The notes: generated by a model from the letters alone, not told the origin. Counted from the first letter of the stretch, positions 33,052 to 42,238 are shown. The stretch is 64,000 nt of DNA from Rubrivivax sp. (GCA_016790425.1 JAEUPF010000025.1:62001-126000); one strand, 5' to 3'. Program-made: numbers and translations.

Positions 33052-35859
33052 ATGCGTTCTGCGCTGTTCCGGTGGTTGGCTTTCCTGCTGGTGCTGGTGC
33101 TCGCTGCCTGCGGCGGCGACAGCGGCGAAACGGGCCCCACGGGGCCGCAGGGCGCCACAGGACCGCAAGGACCGGTCGGCCCGCAAGGGTCGGCCGGCAC
33201 GAACGGCAGCGTGGTCGTGGTGGCCAGCAATGCCACGCCGGCCAGTGATGCCGCCGCCGCCGCCTGGGCGGCCATGGCCCCCAAGGTCGAGATCACCGGC
33301 GTCACGATCGCCAGCCCGCCGGTCGTGAACTTCAAGGTCGCTGCCGCCGACGGCTCCCCGCTCATCGGCCTGGGCAACCGCGCGCAGAGCGCCACGGCGA
33401 CGGTGGCCGGCCTGACCAACCTCTCGTTCGCGCTGGCCAAGCTGGTGCCCGGCAGCAACGGCAGCCCGAGCAAGTGGGTCAGCTACATCGTCACCACGGT
33501 GCCGACGAAGAACGCGACGACCGGTGCGGTCACCGCCGCGGCACCGACCCGGCCCACCACCGACAACACCGGCACGCTGGTCGATCACGGCGACGGCAGC
33601 TACACCTACACCTTCGCCCGCGACGTCACGCAGATCAAGGCGCAGGTGGAAGGCATGACGGTCGCCGCGCCCAACGTCAAGGCCGATCTGGGCGACCTGA
33701 CCTACGAGCCCAACCTCGTGCACCGGCTGGCGATCCAGTTCTCGGGCGCAGCGCCTGGCACCGGCACCAACACGCCCAACGGCAGCGAAGTCGCCGGCTA
33801 TCCGGCCGTCGCGCTGACCAACCCGGTCGACGCGATCTACGACTTCATCCCCGCCACCGGCCAGCCGGCCGCCTCGGGCCGCGAGATCGTCGCCACCCAG
33901 AAGTGCAACGAATGCCACCGCAAGCTCGGCGGCATCCCCGGCGACTCGGCGGAGAGTTCAGGCGCGAGCTTCCACGGCGGCAACCGCAACGAGACGCGCT
34001 TCTGCATGGTCTGCCACACCGACCAGCGCAAGTACGGCCGCACCGAGGCGACGCTGGACACGGCGACGAACACCTTCTCGACGGCCACCGAGCGCGTCGA
34101 CGGCCGTGCGGTGGGCAACATGCCCAACAACATCCACAAGATCCACCTCGGCAAGCTGCTGGCCAAGAAGAACTACAACTATGCGGGCGTCGCCTACAAC
34201 GAGGTGCTGTTCCCGCAGGACATCCGCAACTGCACGAAGTGCCACGACGGGTCGGCCACCTCCACCGCGCGCACCGCGCAGGGCGACAACTGGAAGGCGA
34301 TGCCCAGCCGGCTGGCCTGCGGGGCCTGCCACGACGGCATCAACTTCGCCACCGGCGGCGGCGTCACGCTGCGTGACGCGGCCAAGGGCCTGACCGCGAC
34401 GACGAGCTTCAACGGCTTCGCCCACGGCGGGCTGGCGCAGGCAGACGATTCGCAGTGCTCGACCTGCCACACGCCGGGCGCCATCGACGTGATGCACCTG
34501 CCGGTGACGCCGCCCAGCACGGCCAGCGCCTTGCACGTGGCCGGCGGCAACGCGAACACCAACGCGGCCTGGATCGCCTCGAACACCAGCCGGCTGCCGG
34601 CCGGCGCGGTCAAGGTCACCTACGACATCAAGAGCGTCTCGCGCAACGCCTCCAAGCAACCGGTGATGGTCTTCCGCATCCTGCAGAACGGGGCGCGCAA
34701 GGACCTCAACGTGCTGGCCTCGGCGGTGCCCAACCCCGCCACCGGCGCCAAGGAGATCTGGGACGACTTCATGGGCTCGCCCAGCGTCTACTTCGTCTTC
34801 GCGGTGCCGCAGGACGGCATCACCGCGCCGGCGGACTTCAACGCCTCGGTGTCGGGCTACCTGAGGAGCATCTGGAACGGCACCGCCACCGGCACCGGTG
34901 CCGGCAGCCTGAGCGCACCCGACGCCGACGGCTACTACACGGTGACGCTCACCGGGGTGACCATCCCCGACTCGGCGGTCATGCTCACCGGCGGCCTGGG
35001 GTACTCGTACAACGTCAGCACGACACTGCCGCTGACGCAGACCAACCTGGCCAACTACCCGGTCAGCGCTTCGCCGATCGGCGCGGCCAACAAGATCGGC
35101 GGCCTGATCGTCATCGCGCCGAATGCGCAGAAGGTGGCCACGAGCTACAGCGGCCGCCGCGCCATCGTCGAGGACGCACGCTGCAACAAGTGCCACCAGG
35201 AACTGGGCACCTTCACCGAGGAAGCCTTCCACGGCGGGCAGCGCAACGACGGCAGCACTTGCGCCTGGTGCCACACGCCGAACCGCACCAGCAGCGGCTG
35301 GGCGGCGGATTCGACGGCCTTCGTCCACGCCATCCACGCGGGCAACAAGCGCACGGTGCCGTTCACCTGGCACGCCTCGTCGACGACCGAGTCGTTCGCC
35401 GACATCACCTACCCCGGCGTGCTCAAGCAGTGCGAGACCTGCCACCTGCCCAACACCTACAACTTCGCGACGACGGCCTCGGCAGCGGCGCTGCCCGACC
35501 GCCCCTACCGCAGCGTGGCCACGGGCAAGTTCAACGGCACCGCCTCGGCCGACCCGGTGGCGAAGTTCTCGATCTCGCCGTACGTGGTGGCCGACAACGT
35601 GTTCGACTATGGCGCGGGCTTCGCCTTCAACGCCGGCACGGGCGTGACCACCGCGCCGGCGGCCACCACGCTGGTGACCTCGCCGATCACCGCCGCGTGC
35701 TTCGCCTGCCACGACTCGGCGCTGGCGGTGGCGCACATGCGCTCCGGCGGCGGCTCGATCTACGCGGCGCGCTCCACGGCACTGGGCACGATCGAGACCT
35801 GCATGATCTGCCACGACAGCGGCCGCATCGCCGACATCAAGGTCATGCACAACAAGTGA
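33052..35859 (+). CDS. mtrC: OmcA/MtrC-family decaheme surface lipoprotein
   Basis: 935 residues from ATG 33052 behind GGAGG. Signal peptide with lipobox LAAC (Cys20). Residues 25-52 have Gly at every third place (ETGPTGPQGATGPQG...), a collagen-like stalk. Then beta domains and ten C-x-x-C-H haem sites: CNECH, CMVCH, CTKCH, CGACH, CSTCH in the first half and CNKCH, CAWCH, CETCH, CFACH, CMICH in the second, the pentahaem-pair layout of MtrC/OmcA. In Shewanella such proteins sit outside the outer membrane and pass electrons to metal oxides or flavins. Here it heads the mtrC-HhH-mtrA-mtrB group. About 35% longer than Shewanella MtrC, partly from larger beta domains. Confidence 0.93.
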   Translation: MRSALFRWLAFLLVLVLAACGGDSGETGPTGPQGATGPQGPVGPQGSAGTNGSVVVVASNATPASDAAAAAWAAMAPKVEITGVTIASPPVVNFKVAAADGSPLIGLGNRAQSATATVAGLTNLSFALAKLVPGSNGSPSKWVSYIVTTVPTKNATTGAVTAAAPTRPTTDNTGTLVDHGDGSYTYTFARDVTQIKAQVEGMTVAAPNVKADLGDLTYEPNLVHRLAIQFSGAAPGTGTNTPNGSEVAGYPAVALTNPVDAIYDFIPATGQPAASGREIVATQKCNECHRKLGGIPGDSAESSGASFHGGNRNETRFCMVCHTDQRKYGRTEATLDTATNTFSTATERVDGRAVGNMPNNIHKIHLGKLLAKKNYNYAGVAYNEVLFPQDIRNCTKCHDGSATSTARTAQGDNWKAMPSRLACGACHDGINFATGGGVTLRDAAKGLTATTSFNGFAHGGLAQADDSQCSTCHTPGAIDVMHLPVTPPSTASALHVAGGNANTNAAWIASNTSRLPAGAVKVTYDIKSVSRNASKQPVMVFRILQNGARKDLNVLASAVPNPATGAKEIWDDFMGSPSVYFVFAVPQDGITAPADFNASVSGYLRSIWNGTATGTGAGSLSAPDADGYYTVTLTGVTIPDSAVMLTGGLGYSYNVSTTLPLTQTNLANYPVSASPIGAANKIGGLIVIAPNAQKVATSYSGRRAIVEDARCNKCHQELGTFTEEAFHGGQRNDGSTCAWCHTPNRTSSGWAADSTAFVHAIHAGNKRTVPFTWHASSTTESFADITYPGVLKQCETCHLPNTYNFATTASAAALPDRPYRSVATGKFNGTASADPVAKFSISPYVVADNVFDYGAGFAFNAGTGVTTAPAATTLVTSPITAACFACHDSALAVAHMRSGGGSIYAARSTALGTIETCMICHDSGRIADIKVMHNK

Positions 35860-35866
35860 GGCGGCC

Positions 35867-36304
35867 GTGCGCGGCATTGCGGCGATGTCGTGGGCGCTGG
35901 CTGCGGCGCTGGCACCGGCCCCGGTGCCGGCGCAGTCCCCGGCGCAGTCCCCGGCGATGTTCCCGGCGATGTCCCCGGCCGCGGTCGGCTTCGCCGGCGC
36001 TGCCGCCGCTGCCGCATCCCGGGCGGCGCCTTCCGCCCGCGGCGTGGCGCCAACACCCGCGGCGCCGGCGCCGCTGGACATCAACAGCGCGCCGGCCGCA
36101 CGGCTGGCCACGCTGCCCGGCGTGGGCCCCGCCGAAGCGGCGCGCATCGTCGCCCACCGCCCCTATCTCTCCAAGGCCGAACTGGTGACGCGCCAGGTCG
36201 TGCCCGAGGGCGTCTTCCTGGGCATCAAGGACCGCATCGTGGCTGTGCAGAAGAGCGGCAACCCGCAAGCGGCCGCCGCGGCGCGCCGGGCTTCGGCGCC
36301 GTGA
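35867..36304 (+). CDS. Exported helix-hairpin-helix protein within the EET operon
   Basis: 145 residues from GTG 35867, 7 bases after the mtrC-like stop and 37 before the mtrA-like start, so clearly part of the operon. An N-terminal hydrophobic stretch (AAMSWALAAALAPAPVPAQS) looks like a signal peptide, followed by Pro/Ala-rich repeats. Residues about 69-100 (LDINSAPAARLATLPGVGPA, then EAARIVAHRPY) are a canonical ComEA/PsbU-type helix-hairpin-helix. No haem site. ComEA binds DNA in the periplasm, while PsbU is structural in photosystem II; a structural or DNA-binding role in an electron conduit is unexplained. Confidence 0.8.
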   Translation: MRGIAAMSWALAAALAPAPVPAQSPAQSPAMFPAMSPAAVGFAGAAAAAASRAAPSARGVAPTPAAPAPLDINSAPAARLATLPGVGPAEAARIVAHRPYLSKAELVTRQVVPEGVFLGIKDRIVAVQKSGNPQAAAAARRASAP

Positions 36305-36341
36305 CAGCCACCGTCTCCCTCCACCACGACGGGCAACACCG

Positions 36342-37433
36342 ATGAAGCGCATCCCGATCCCGATCGCCGCATGGCTCGTCGCGCTGGCTGCGCTGTCGTG
36401 GTTCGGCGCCGCATCGGCACAGGCGCCGGCCCCGGCATCTGCCCCAGCGCCCGCCCAGACCGCGGCCTCGGCGCCGGGCCAGGCGCCGGGCCAGGCACCG
36501 GCCCAAGCAGCCAGGAAACCCGCCACCGCCGCCTCCGCCGCGCCGGGCGAGAAGGCCACCCCCGGCACCGAATACAGCGCCAAAGGCGCCGACACCTGCC
36601 TGGACTGCCACGACAAGGAAGCCGACACGCTGACCCACACCACCAACGACATCTTCAAGAGCCGCCACGGCCAGCGGCGCGACCCCAAGGTGCCCTTCGG
36701 CCCGGGCGGCCTGCAGTGCGAGGCCTGCCACGGCCCCGGCCACGTGCACTCCACCAAGGGCAGCCAGGAGAAGCTGACGATCAACAGCCAGCGGCCGAGT
36801 TCCTTCATGCCGCCGGCCGAGCGCAATGCGCCTTGCCTCGTTTGCCACGAGAACCGCTCGCGCACCGGCTGGCATGCCGCCGCCCACGAGCGCTCCGGCC
36901 TGGCCTGCGGCGACTGCCACCAGATGCACACCGCGCGCGACAAGGTGCTGGCCAAGGCGACGCAGGCCGACGTCTGCTATCGCTGCCACCAGCGCCAGCG
37001 CGCCGACTTCCTCAAGACCTCGGCGCATCCGGTGCGCTACGGCCTGATGACCTGCGCCGATTGCCACAACGCGCACGGCGGCGCGGCCACGACGGCGGCG
37101 CTGGTCAAGCCGACGGTGAACCAGACCTGCACCAACTGCCACGCCGACAAACGCGGCCCGTTGCTGTGGGAGCACGCGCCGGTGGCCGAGGACTGCCTGA
37201 GCTGCCACACCGCCCACGGCGCGGTGCGCGCCAACCTGCTCACCAAGAGCACGCCGCTGCTGTGCCAGCAATGCCACTCGGTGGCCGGCCACCCGGCGGT
37301 GGCGCGCACCGGCGCGGCACTGCCCGGCGGTGGCAGCGGCGGCGCGGTCTTCCTGCTGGCGGGCAGCTGCACCAACTGCCACTCGCAGGTGCACGGCTCC
37401 AACCACCCGGCCGGAGCCAAGCTGATGCGCTAG
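36342..37433 (+). CDS. mtrA: MtrA/DmsE-family periplasmic decaheme cytochrome c
   Basis: 363 residues. Signal peptide ends ASAQAP, followed by a Pro/Ala/Gln-rich spacer (about 28-75) unusual in length. Ten C-x-x-C-H sites: CLDCH, CEACH, CLVCH, CGDCH, CYRCH, CADCH, CTNCH, CLSCH, CQQCH, CTNCH, with regular spacing and paired distal His as in MtrA/PioA/DmsE. The family protein threads the MtrB porin and carries electrons across the outer membrane. Directly followed by the porin gene (79 bases). Confidence 0.94.
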   Translation: MKRIPIPIAAWLVALAALSWFGAASAQAPAPASAPAPAQTAASAPGQAPGQAPAQAARKPATAASAAPGEKATPGTEYSAKGADTCLDCHDKEADTLTHTTNDIFKSRHGQRRDPKVPFGPGGLQCEACHGPGHVHSTKGSQEKLTINSQRPSSFMPPAERNAPCLVCHENRSRTGWHAAAHERSGLACGDCHQMHTARDKVLAKATQADVCYRCHQRQRADFLKTSAHPVRYGLMTCADCHNAHGGAATTAALVKPTVNQTCTNCHADKRGPLLWEHAPVAEDCLSCHTAHGAVRANLLTKSTPLLCQQCHSVAGHPAVARTGAALPGGGSGGAVFLLAGSCTNCHSQVHGSNHPAGAKLMR

Positions 37434-37512
37434 GGCCCGCCCCTCGTGCGCGCAAGCCAAAGGCCCATCACCCGACCCGCCCGCTCCAAGCACCGCCGAC
37501 CGAGGTCCTGCC

Positions 37513-39642
37513 ATGAACACCCGACGTTGCGCGTTATCCGACATCGCCGCGGCCGTGCGCAAGGCGCTGGCCGCGACGGCTGCAATGGCCGCAGCGGCCG
37601 CCACCGGCGGCGCGCTCGCGGCGCCCGACCTCTCCAAGTGGACCTGCTCGCTGTGCCCCGACGAGTCGGCGCCCGGCATCACCGGTTCGGTGACGGCCGG
37701 GGTGATCGCCACCAGCGACGACTCGCACAGCTACGGCAACTACACCGGCCTCGCTCGCCAGGGCGTGCACCTGCTCGCCGGCGGCGGGCTGCTGTTCCGC
37801 GGCAGCGACGACCTGTACGGCTCCGCCGCCGCCGAGGATCTCGGGCTGGCGACGCGGCGGCTGGCCGCCGAACTCGGCCGCGAAGGCGGCTTCCGGCTGC
37901 GGCTGGGCTATGCCGAGATCCCGCGCCACGTGGCCGACGGCGCGCTGTCGCCGTTCACCGGCATCGGCGGCGCGGAGCTCGGGCTGCCTGCGGGGTACCC
38001 GGCGGCCACGACGCAGGCCATGCCGCTGGCCTCGACGCTGCAGCCGGTGGAGGTGCAGACCCGGCGCAAGCGGCTCGAAGCGGGCCTCACCTGGTCCTAC
38101 GGCCGCGACTGGGGCCTTCGCCTGGCCGCACGCCACGAGGTGAAGGATGGCATCGAGCGGCTGGCCGGCTCGTTCTTCTCCACCACCACGCAGCTGCTCG
38201 CGCCGGTGGACCAGACGATCGACGCGATCGAGGCGGCAGCCAGCTACACCAGCGGCCGCCTGCACCTCTCGGCCGGCGCTTCGGGGTCCTGGTTCCGCAA
38301 CGGCAACGATTCGCTGATCTGGACCAACCCGTTCCTCTCCGGCAGCGCCACCGCCACCCGCGGCGAGATGGCGCTGGCGCCCGACAACCAGTTCACCCAG
38401 GTCTACGCCGCGGCGGCCTACGAACTCGCGCCCTCGATGCGCCTGAGCGGCGACATCGCCTACGGCCGCATGACCCAGGACGCGGCGTTGCGCGCGGCCA
38501 CGCTGAACACCGGGCTCGGCGCGGCGCAGGTGGCACTGCCCGTGTCGTCGATCGATGCGCGGGTCGATGTCTTCAACGCCAATGCGCGCTTCAGCGCCCA
38601 GCCGCTCGCCGGCGTGCAGCTGGTGGCGGCCTACTCGCGCGATGCGCGCGACAACAAGACCGACAGCCGCGCCTGGCCGGCCGTCTCGACCGACCTCTTC
38701 GTCGGCACCACGCCGCGCGTGAACCAGCCGTTCAGCTTCACGCGCGACCTGGTGCGCCTGAGCGCCGAAGGCCGCCTGCCCGGTTCGCTGAAGGTGGCGG
38801 TCGGCCTCGACGGCGACTGGCGCGAACGCACGCTGCAGGAGGTGACGACCACGCGCGAGACGACGCTGTGGCTGCGCGCCCTGGCGCGGCCGCTCGACGG
38901 GCTGGCGCTGACGCTCAAGCTGCTGCACGGCAACCGCGACCCCGACGCCTACGGCAGCGCGGCCTGGATCAACCCGCCGGAGAACCCGCTGCTGCGCAAG
39001 TTCAACCTCGCCTCGCGCACGCGCGAGGCCGCACAGGCGCGCGCCGACGCGACGCTGGGCGAAGGCATCGGCCTGGCGGTGCACGTCGACACGATGCACG
39101 ATGCCTATGACGGCTCGGCGATCGGCCTGACCAACGCGCGCAGCACGGCCTACGGCGCCGACTTGTCCTGGGCGCTGGACGACGACACCACGCTGCAGCT
39201 GTTCGGCCAGGTCGAGCGCATCCGCTCGAGCCAGCTCGGCAGCCAGAGCGCGGGTGCCGCCGACTGGTCGGCGCGCGCGCGCGACGTCGCGCATGCGCTC
39301 GGTGCCGGCCTGCGCCACAAGGCGCTCAAGGGCAAGCTCGAGCTGGGCGCCGACCTCACCTTCACGCGCTCCTGGGCCGATGTCGCCGTCGACACCGGGG
39401 CGCTCGAGCCGGGCTTCCCCACCGCACGCTCGCGCTTCGACGGCGTTCGCCTGTCCGCGGCCTGGAAGCTGCAAGACCAGATCACGCTGCTGGGCAGCTA
39501 TGCCTACGAGGTGCTGCGCAGCACCGACTGGCACACCGACGGCGTCACGCCTTCCACCGTGCCGGTGCTGCTGTCGCTGGGCGAAGCGTCGCCGCATTAC
39601 CGAATGAACGTGCTGCGCCTGGCGGTGCGCTACGCCTTCTAG
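37513..39642 (+). CDS. mtrB: MtrB/PioB-family outer-membrane porin
   Basis: 709 residues, normal for the family (about 680-750). Signal peptide ends GGALAAPDL. Just after it KWTCSLCPDE carries the N-terminal C-x-x-C found in MtrB proteins and linked to their stability. The rest is a long series of alternating beta strands with aromatic ends, suitable for about 26 strands, and the C terminus is RLAVRYAF with the final Phe used by the Bam machinery. It sheathes the MtrA cytochrome in the outer membrane. Confidence 0.93.
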   Translation: MNTRRCALSDIAAAVRKALAATAAMAAAAATGGALAAPDLSKWTCSLCPDESAPGITGSVTAGVIATSDDSHSYGNYTGLARQGVHLLAGGGLLFRGSDDLYGSAAAEDLGLATRRLAAELGREGGFRLRLGYAEIPRHVADGALSPFTGIGGAELGLPAGYPAATTQAMPLASTLQPVEVQTRRKRLEAGLTWSYGRDWGLRLAARHEVKDGIERLAGSFFSTTTQLLAPVDQTIDAIEAAASYTSGRLHLSAGASGSWFRNGNDSLIWTNPFLSGSATATRGEMALAPDNQFTQVYAAAAYELAPSMRLSGDIAYGRMTQDAALRAATLNTGLGAAQVALPVSSIDARVDVFNANARFSAQPLAGVQLVAAYSRDARDNKTDSRAWPAVSTDLFVGTTPRVNQPFSFTRDLVRLSAEGRLPGSLKVAVGLDGDWRERTLQEVTTTRETTLWLRALARPLDGLALTLKLLHGNRDPDAYGSAAWINPPENPLLRKFNLASRTREAAQARADATLGEGIGLAVHVDTMHDAYDGSAIGLTNARSTAYGADLSWALDDDTTLQLFGQVERIRSSQLGSQSAGAADWSARARDVAHALGAGLRHKALKGKLELGADLTFTRSWADVAVDTGALEPGFPTARSRFDGVRLSAAWKLQDQITLLGSYAYEVLRSTDWHTDGVTPSTVPVLLSLGEASPHYRMNVLRLAVRYAF

Positions 39643-39660
39643 GCCGGGAGTGAAGCAGCC

Positions 39661-41706
39661 ATGAGAGGTTCCTTGCGCCTTCCCGGCAGTGCCGTTGCCG
39701 CCTGCGCCCGCCGCATCGCCCAGGCCGCCGGCTGCTGCGGGTTCTCTTCGCTGCTGCTGCTGGCGGCGGCGGCGTTGCTGGCGCCAGCGGCTGCCGTGGC
39801 AGCGGGGCCGGTGCCCAAGGGACTGGAGAACGCCTCCTGCCTGAGCTGCCACGGCGCAGGCAAGGACAAGATCGAGGTTGCCGCTGCCGGCGGCGACAAG
39901 CGCGAGCTCGGCACGGTCGATCCGCGCAAGCTCGGCCGCAGCCTGCACGCCACGATGGCCTGCGTCGATTGCCACACCGAGATCACCGACAGCCGCGCCG
40001 GCCACCAGAAGAAGGCCGACGCCAGGCCGCCGCAGTGCGCCAGCTGCCACGAGCAGCTGCTGGCCGAGGCGCAGCGCAAGGGCGCGCTGCCGCCCGGCTC
40101 GCGGCTCGGCCTCGTGGTGGACAACATCAAGGCCTACAAGGCGTCGTTCCACGCGCGGCCCGACAAGAACCGCCCCGGCCAGCCGATGGCCACCTGCGAC
40201 GACTGCCACAGCAGCCACGAATTCGCGGTGCCGCCCAAGGGCAGCGAGCGGCGCACCGCGTGGCACAAGGAGATCCCCAAGACCTGCGGCGCCAAGTGCC
40301 ACGAGGAGCAGCTGGAGACCTACCTCACCTCGATCCACGGCGAGGAGGTGATGGACAAGGGCAACATCAAGGCAGCTGTCTGCACCGACTGCCACACCGC
40401 GCACGCGGTGATCAACACCTCCAGCGAGCGTTTCAAGCTGGGCAACGTGCAGACCTGCGGCAGCTGCCACAAGGAGCGCCTGACCACCTACAGCGACACC
40501 TACCACGGCCAGGTCAACCGCCTCGGCTACGCCTACACCGCCAAGTGTGCCGACTGCCACGGCAGCCACGGCGTGCTGCCGGCGGACAACCCGAAGTCCA
40601 CCGTGCATGCGAAGAACCGCATGGAGACCTGCTCGACCTGCCACACGAGCAAGAAGGCCGGCATGCACGACGCGACGCTCGGCTTCGCCTCCTTCGCGCC
40701 GCATGCGCACGGCGGCGATTTCGCCAAGTACCCGCAGATGTGGGTGGCCTCCAAGTTCATGACGGCGCTGCTGCTGTTCGTCTTCGCCTTCTTCTGGGCG
40801 CACTCGGGCCTGTGGTACTGGCGCGAATGGCGCGACCGCAAGGCCGGCAAGACCATCCCGCACGTCGACCTGGCCGCGCTGGGCATCGACCCGACCAAGC
40901 ACTTCCGCCGCTTCGCCGCGGGCTGGCGCGTCGGCCACCTGCTGTTCGCGCTGGTGACGATGACGCTGGTGATCACCGGCAGCACGGCGCTGTTCGCCGA
41001 TTCACGCTGGGCGCCCGTGGTGGCGGCGCTGTTCGGCGGGCCGCGCAACCTCGGGCTGGTGCACCGGGTGGCCGCGGCGCTGTTCGTCTCCATCTTCCTG
41101 ATCCATTTCGTCTACGTGATGGTGAAGCTGCTGCGCGACCGCAAGTTCCGCTGGTTCGGCTCCGATTCGCTGATCCCGAACTGGAAGGACTTCGACGACT
41201 GCTGGGCCATGTTCAAGTGGTTCGTCGGCAAGGGCCCGCGGCCGCAGTTCGACCGCTGGGCCTACTACGAGAAGTTCGACTACTGGGCGGTGTTCTGGGG
41301 CGTCAACATCATCGGCTGGAGCGGCCTGATGCTGGCCTTCCCGCACGTGACCGCGAAGTACCTGCCCGGCTGGGTCTTCAACGTCGGCACGCTGGTGCAC
41401 GGCGAAGAGGCCTTCCTCGCCGCGGTCTTCCTCTTCACGGTGCACTTCTTCAACAACCACTTCCGGCCCGACAAGCTGCCGCCGCCCGACGTGGTGATGT
41501 TCACCGGCACGCAGTCGCTGGAGGAATTCCGCCACGACCATCCGGCGCAGTTCCAGCGCCTGCTCGAATCGGGTGAGCTGAAGGACAAGCTCGTCGAGCG
41601 GCCTTCGCGGCCGATGCACGTCGGCTCGGTGATCCTGGGCCTGGTGCTGATCACGATCGGCCTGGTGCTGCTGGTGCTGGTGGTCAGCGGCTTCCTGAGC
41701 GGCTGA
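39661..41706 (+). CDS. Nine-haem cytochrome c fused to membrane cytochrome b (CbcL-like quinol oxidoreductase)
   Basis: 681 residues. Signal peptide, then a periplasmic domain (about 50-350) with eight C-x-x-C-H sites (CLSCH, CVDCH, CASCH, CDDCH, CTDCH, CGSCH, CADCH, CSTCH) plus CGAKCH, a C-x3-C-H variant at residue 209 (40285-40302), giving nine likely haems. From about residue 360 six membrane helices follow, starting FMTALLLFVFAFFWAHSGLW; His in VGHLLFAL, LVHRVAAALF, LIHFVYVM, LVHGEEAF and TVHFFNNHF are candidate b-haem ligands. This c9-b layout matches Geobacter CbcL, an inner-membrane menaquinol oxidase for low-potential acceptors. Shewanella uses CymA here instead. Last gene of the operon, 18 bases after mtrB. 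Confidence 0.9.
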   Translation: MRGSLRLPGSAVAACARRIAQAAGCCGFSSLLLLAAAALLAPAAAVAAGPVPKGLENASCLSCHGAGKDKIEVAAAGGDKRELGTVDPRKLGRSLHATMACVDCHTEITDSRAGHQKKADARPPQCASCHEQLLAEAQRKGALPPGSRLGLVVDNIKAYKASFHARPDKNRPGQPMATCDDCHSSHEFAVPPKGSERRTAWHKEIPKTCGAKCHEEQLETYLTSIHGEEVMDKGNIKAAVCTDCHTAHAVINTSSERFKLGNVQTCGSCHKERLTTYSDTYHGQVNRLGYAYTAKCADCHGSHGVLPADNPKSTVHAKNRMETCSTCHTSKKAGMHDATLGFASFAPHAHGGDFAKYPQMWVASKFMTALLLFVFAFFWAHSGLWYWREWRDRKAGKTIPHVDLAALGIDPTKHFRRFAAGWRVGHLLFALVTMTLVITGSTALFADSRWAPVVAALFGGPRNLGLVHRVAAALFVSIFLIHFVYVMVKLLRDRKFRWFGSDSLIPNWKDFDDCWAMFKWFVGKGPRPQFDRWAYYEKFDYWAVFWGVNIIGWSGLMLAFPHVTAKYLPGWVFNVGTLVHGEEAFLAAVFLFTVHFFNNHFRPDKLPPPDVVMFTGTQSLEEFRHDHPAQFQRLLESGELKDKLVERPSRPMHVGSVILGLVLITIGLVLLVLVVSGFLSG

Positions 41707-41743
41707 ACGCGGGCACCGCCAAGCGGGGCAGCGCCTGGCGCGA

Positions 41744-42157
41744 TCACGGCGCTTCGCGCAGCCCCTCTCTCCGGGCGACGAAGTCGATCTCCACCCGCGC
41801 CCCCTTGGCCAGCGCCGTCACGCCCACGCAGGTGCGCGCCGGGCGGCGGCCGGGCGCGAAGTAGCTGGCGTAGACCGCGTTCATCGCCTCGTAGTCGGCC
41901 TCGAAGTGCGTGAGGAACACGCGTGCCGAGACCACGTGTTCGAGCCCGAGGCCCAAGCCTTGCAGCACCTGCGCGAGGTTGCGCATCACCTGGTGCGTCT
42001 GCGCCTCGATGCCTTCGGGGTAGCCCGAGTCGAGCGCGGTGCCGGCGAACGGCATCTGCCCGGTGACGAACACCCAGCCGTCGACCTCGACGGCGTGGCT
42101 GAACGGCGCCACCGGGTCGGGCGCGCCGGCGATCATGTGGAAGAGGGGTGCTGACAT
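41744..42157 (-). CDS. RidA/YjgF-family protein
   Basis: 137 residues from ATG 42157. The trimeric RidA fold is marked by PFSHAVEVDGWVFVTGQMPF, HQVMRNLAQVLQGLGLGLEH and RPARTCVGVTALAKGARVEI; the key Arg of the enamine-deaminase site is in RPARTC. Cytoplasmic enamine/imine deaminase or a relative. Convergent with the last EET gene (37 bases), divergent from the diheme cytochrome gene, so it breaks the cluster rather than belonging to it. Confidence 0.92.
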   Translation of the reverse strand: MSAPLFHMIAGAPDPVAPFSHAVEVDGWVFVTGQMPFAGTALDSGYPEGIEAQTHQVMRNLAQVLQGLGLGLEHVVSARVFLTHFEADYEAMNAVYASYFAPGRRPARTCVGVTALAKGARVEIDFVARREGLREAP

Positions 42158-42238
42158 CCGGTGCCGACCTTTCTCTGGGGCGCTGGCGCGCGTTCGTGTC
42201 GTCTCCATTTGAACAGGCCGCCGCGCCCGCGCACAGCG

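Noticed and set aside
37534..40938. A 1134-codon minus-strand open frame opposite mtrB and the cytochrome b/c fusion gene
   Set aside because: No motif, compositionally biased, and it spans two well-supported genes on the other strand.
41744..42157. RidA gene as part of the electron-transfer cluster
   Set aside because: It is on the opposite strand, converges on the operon, and belongs to a common housekeeping family, so position alone does not support a role in electron transfer.
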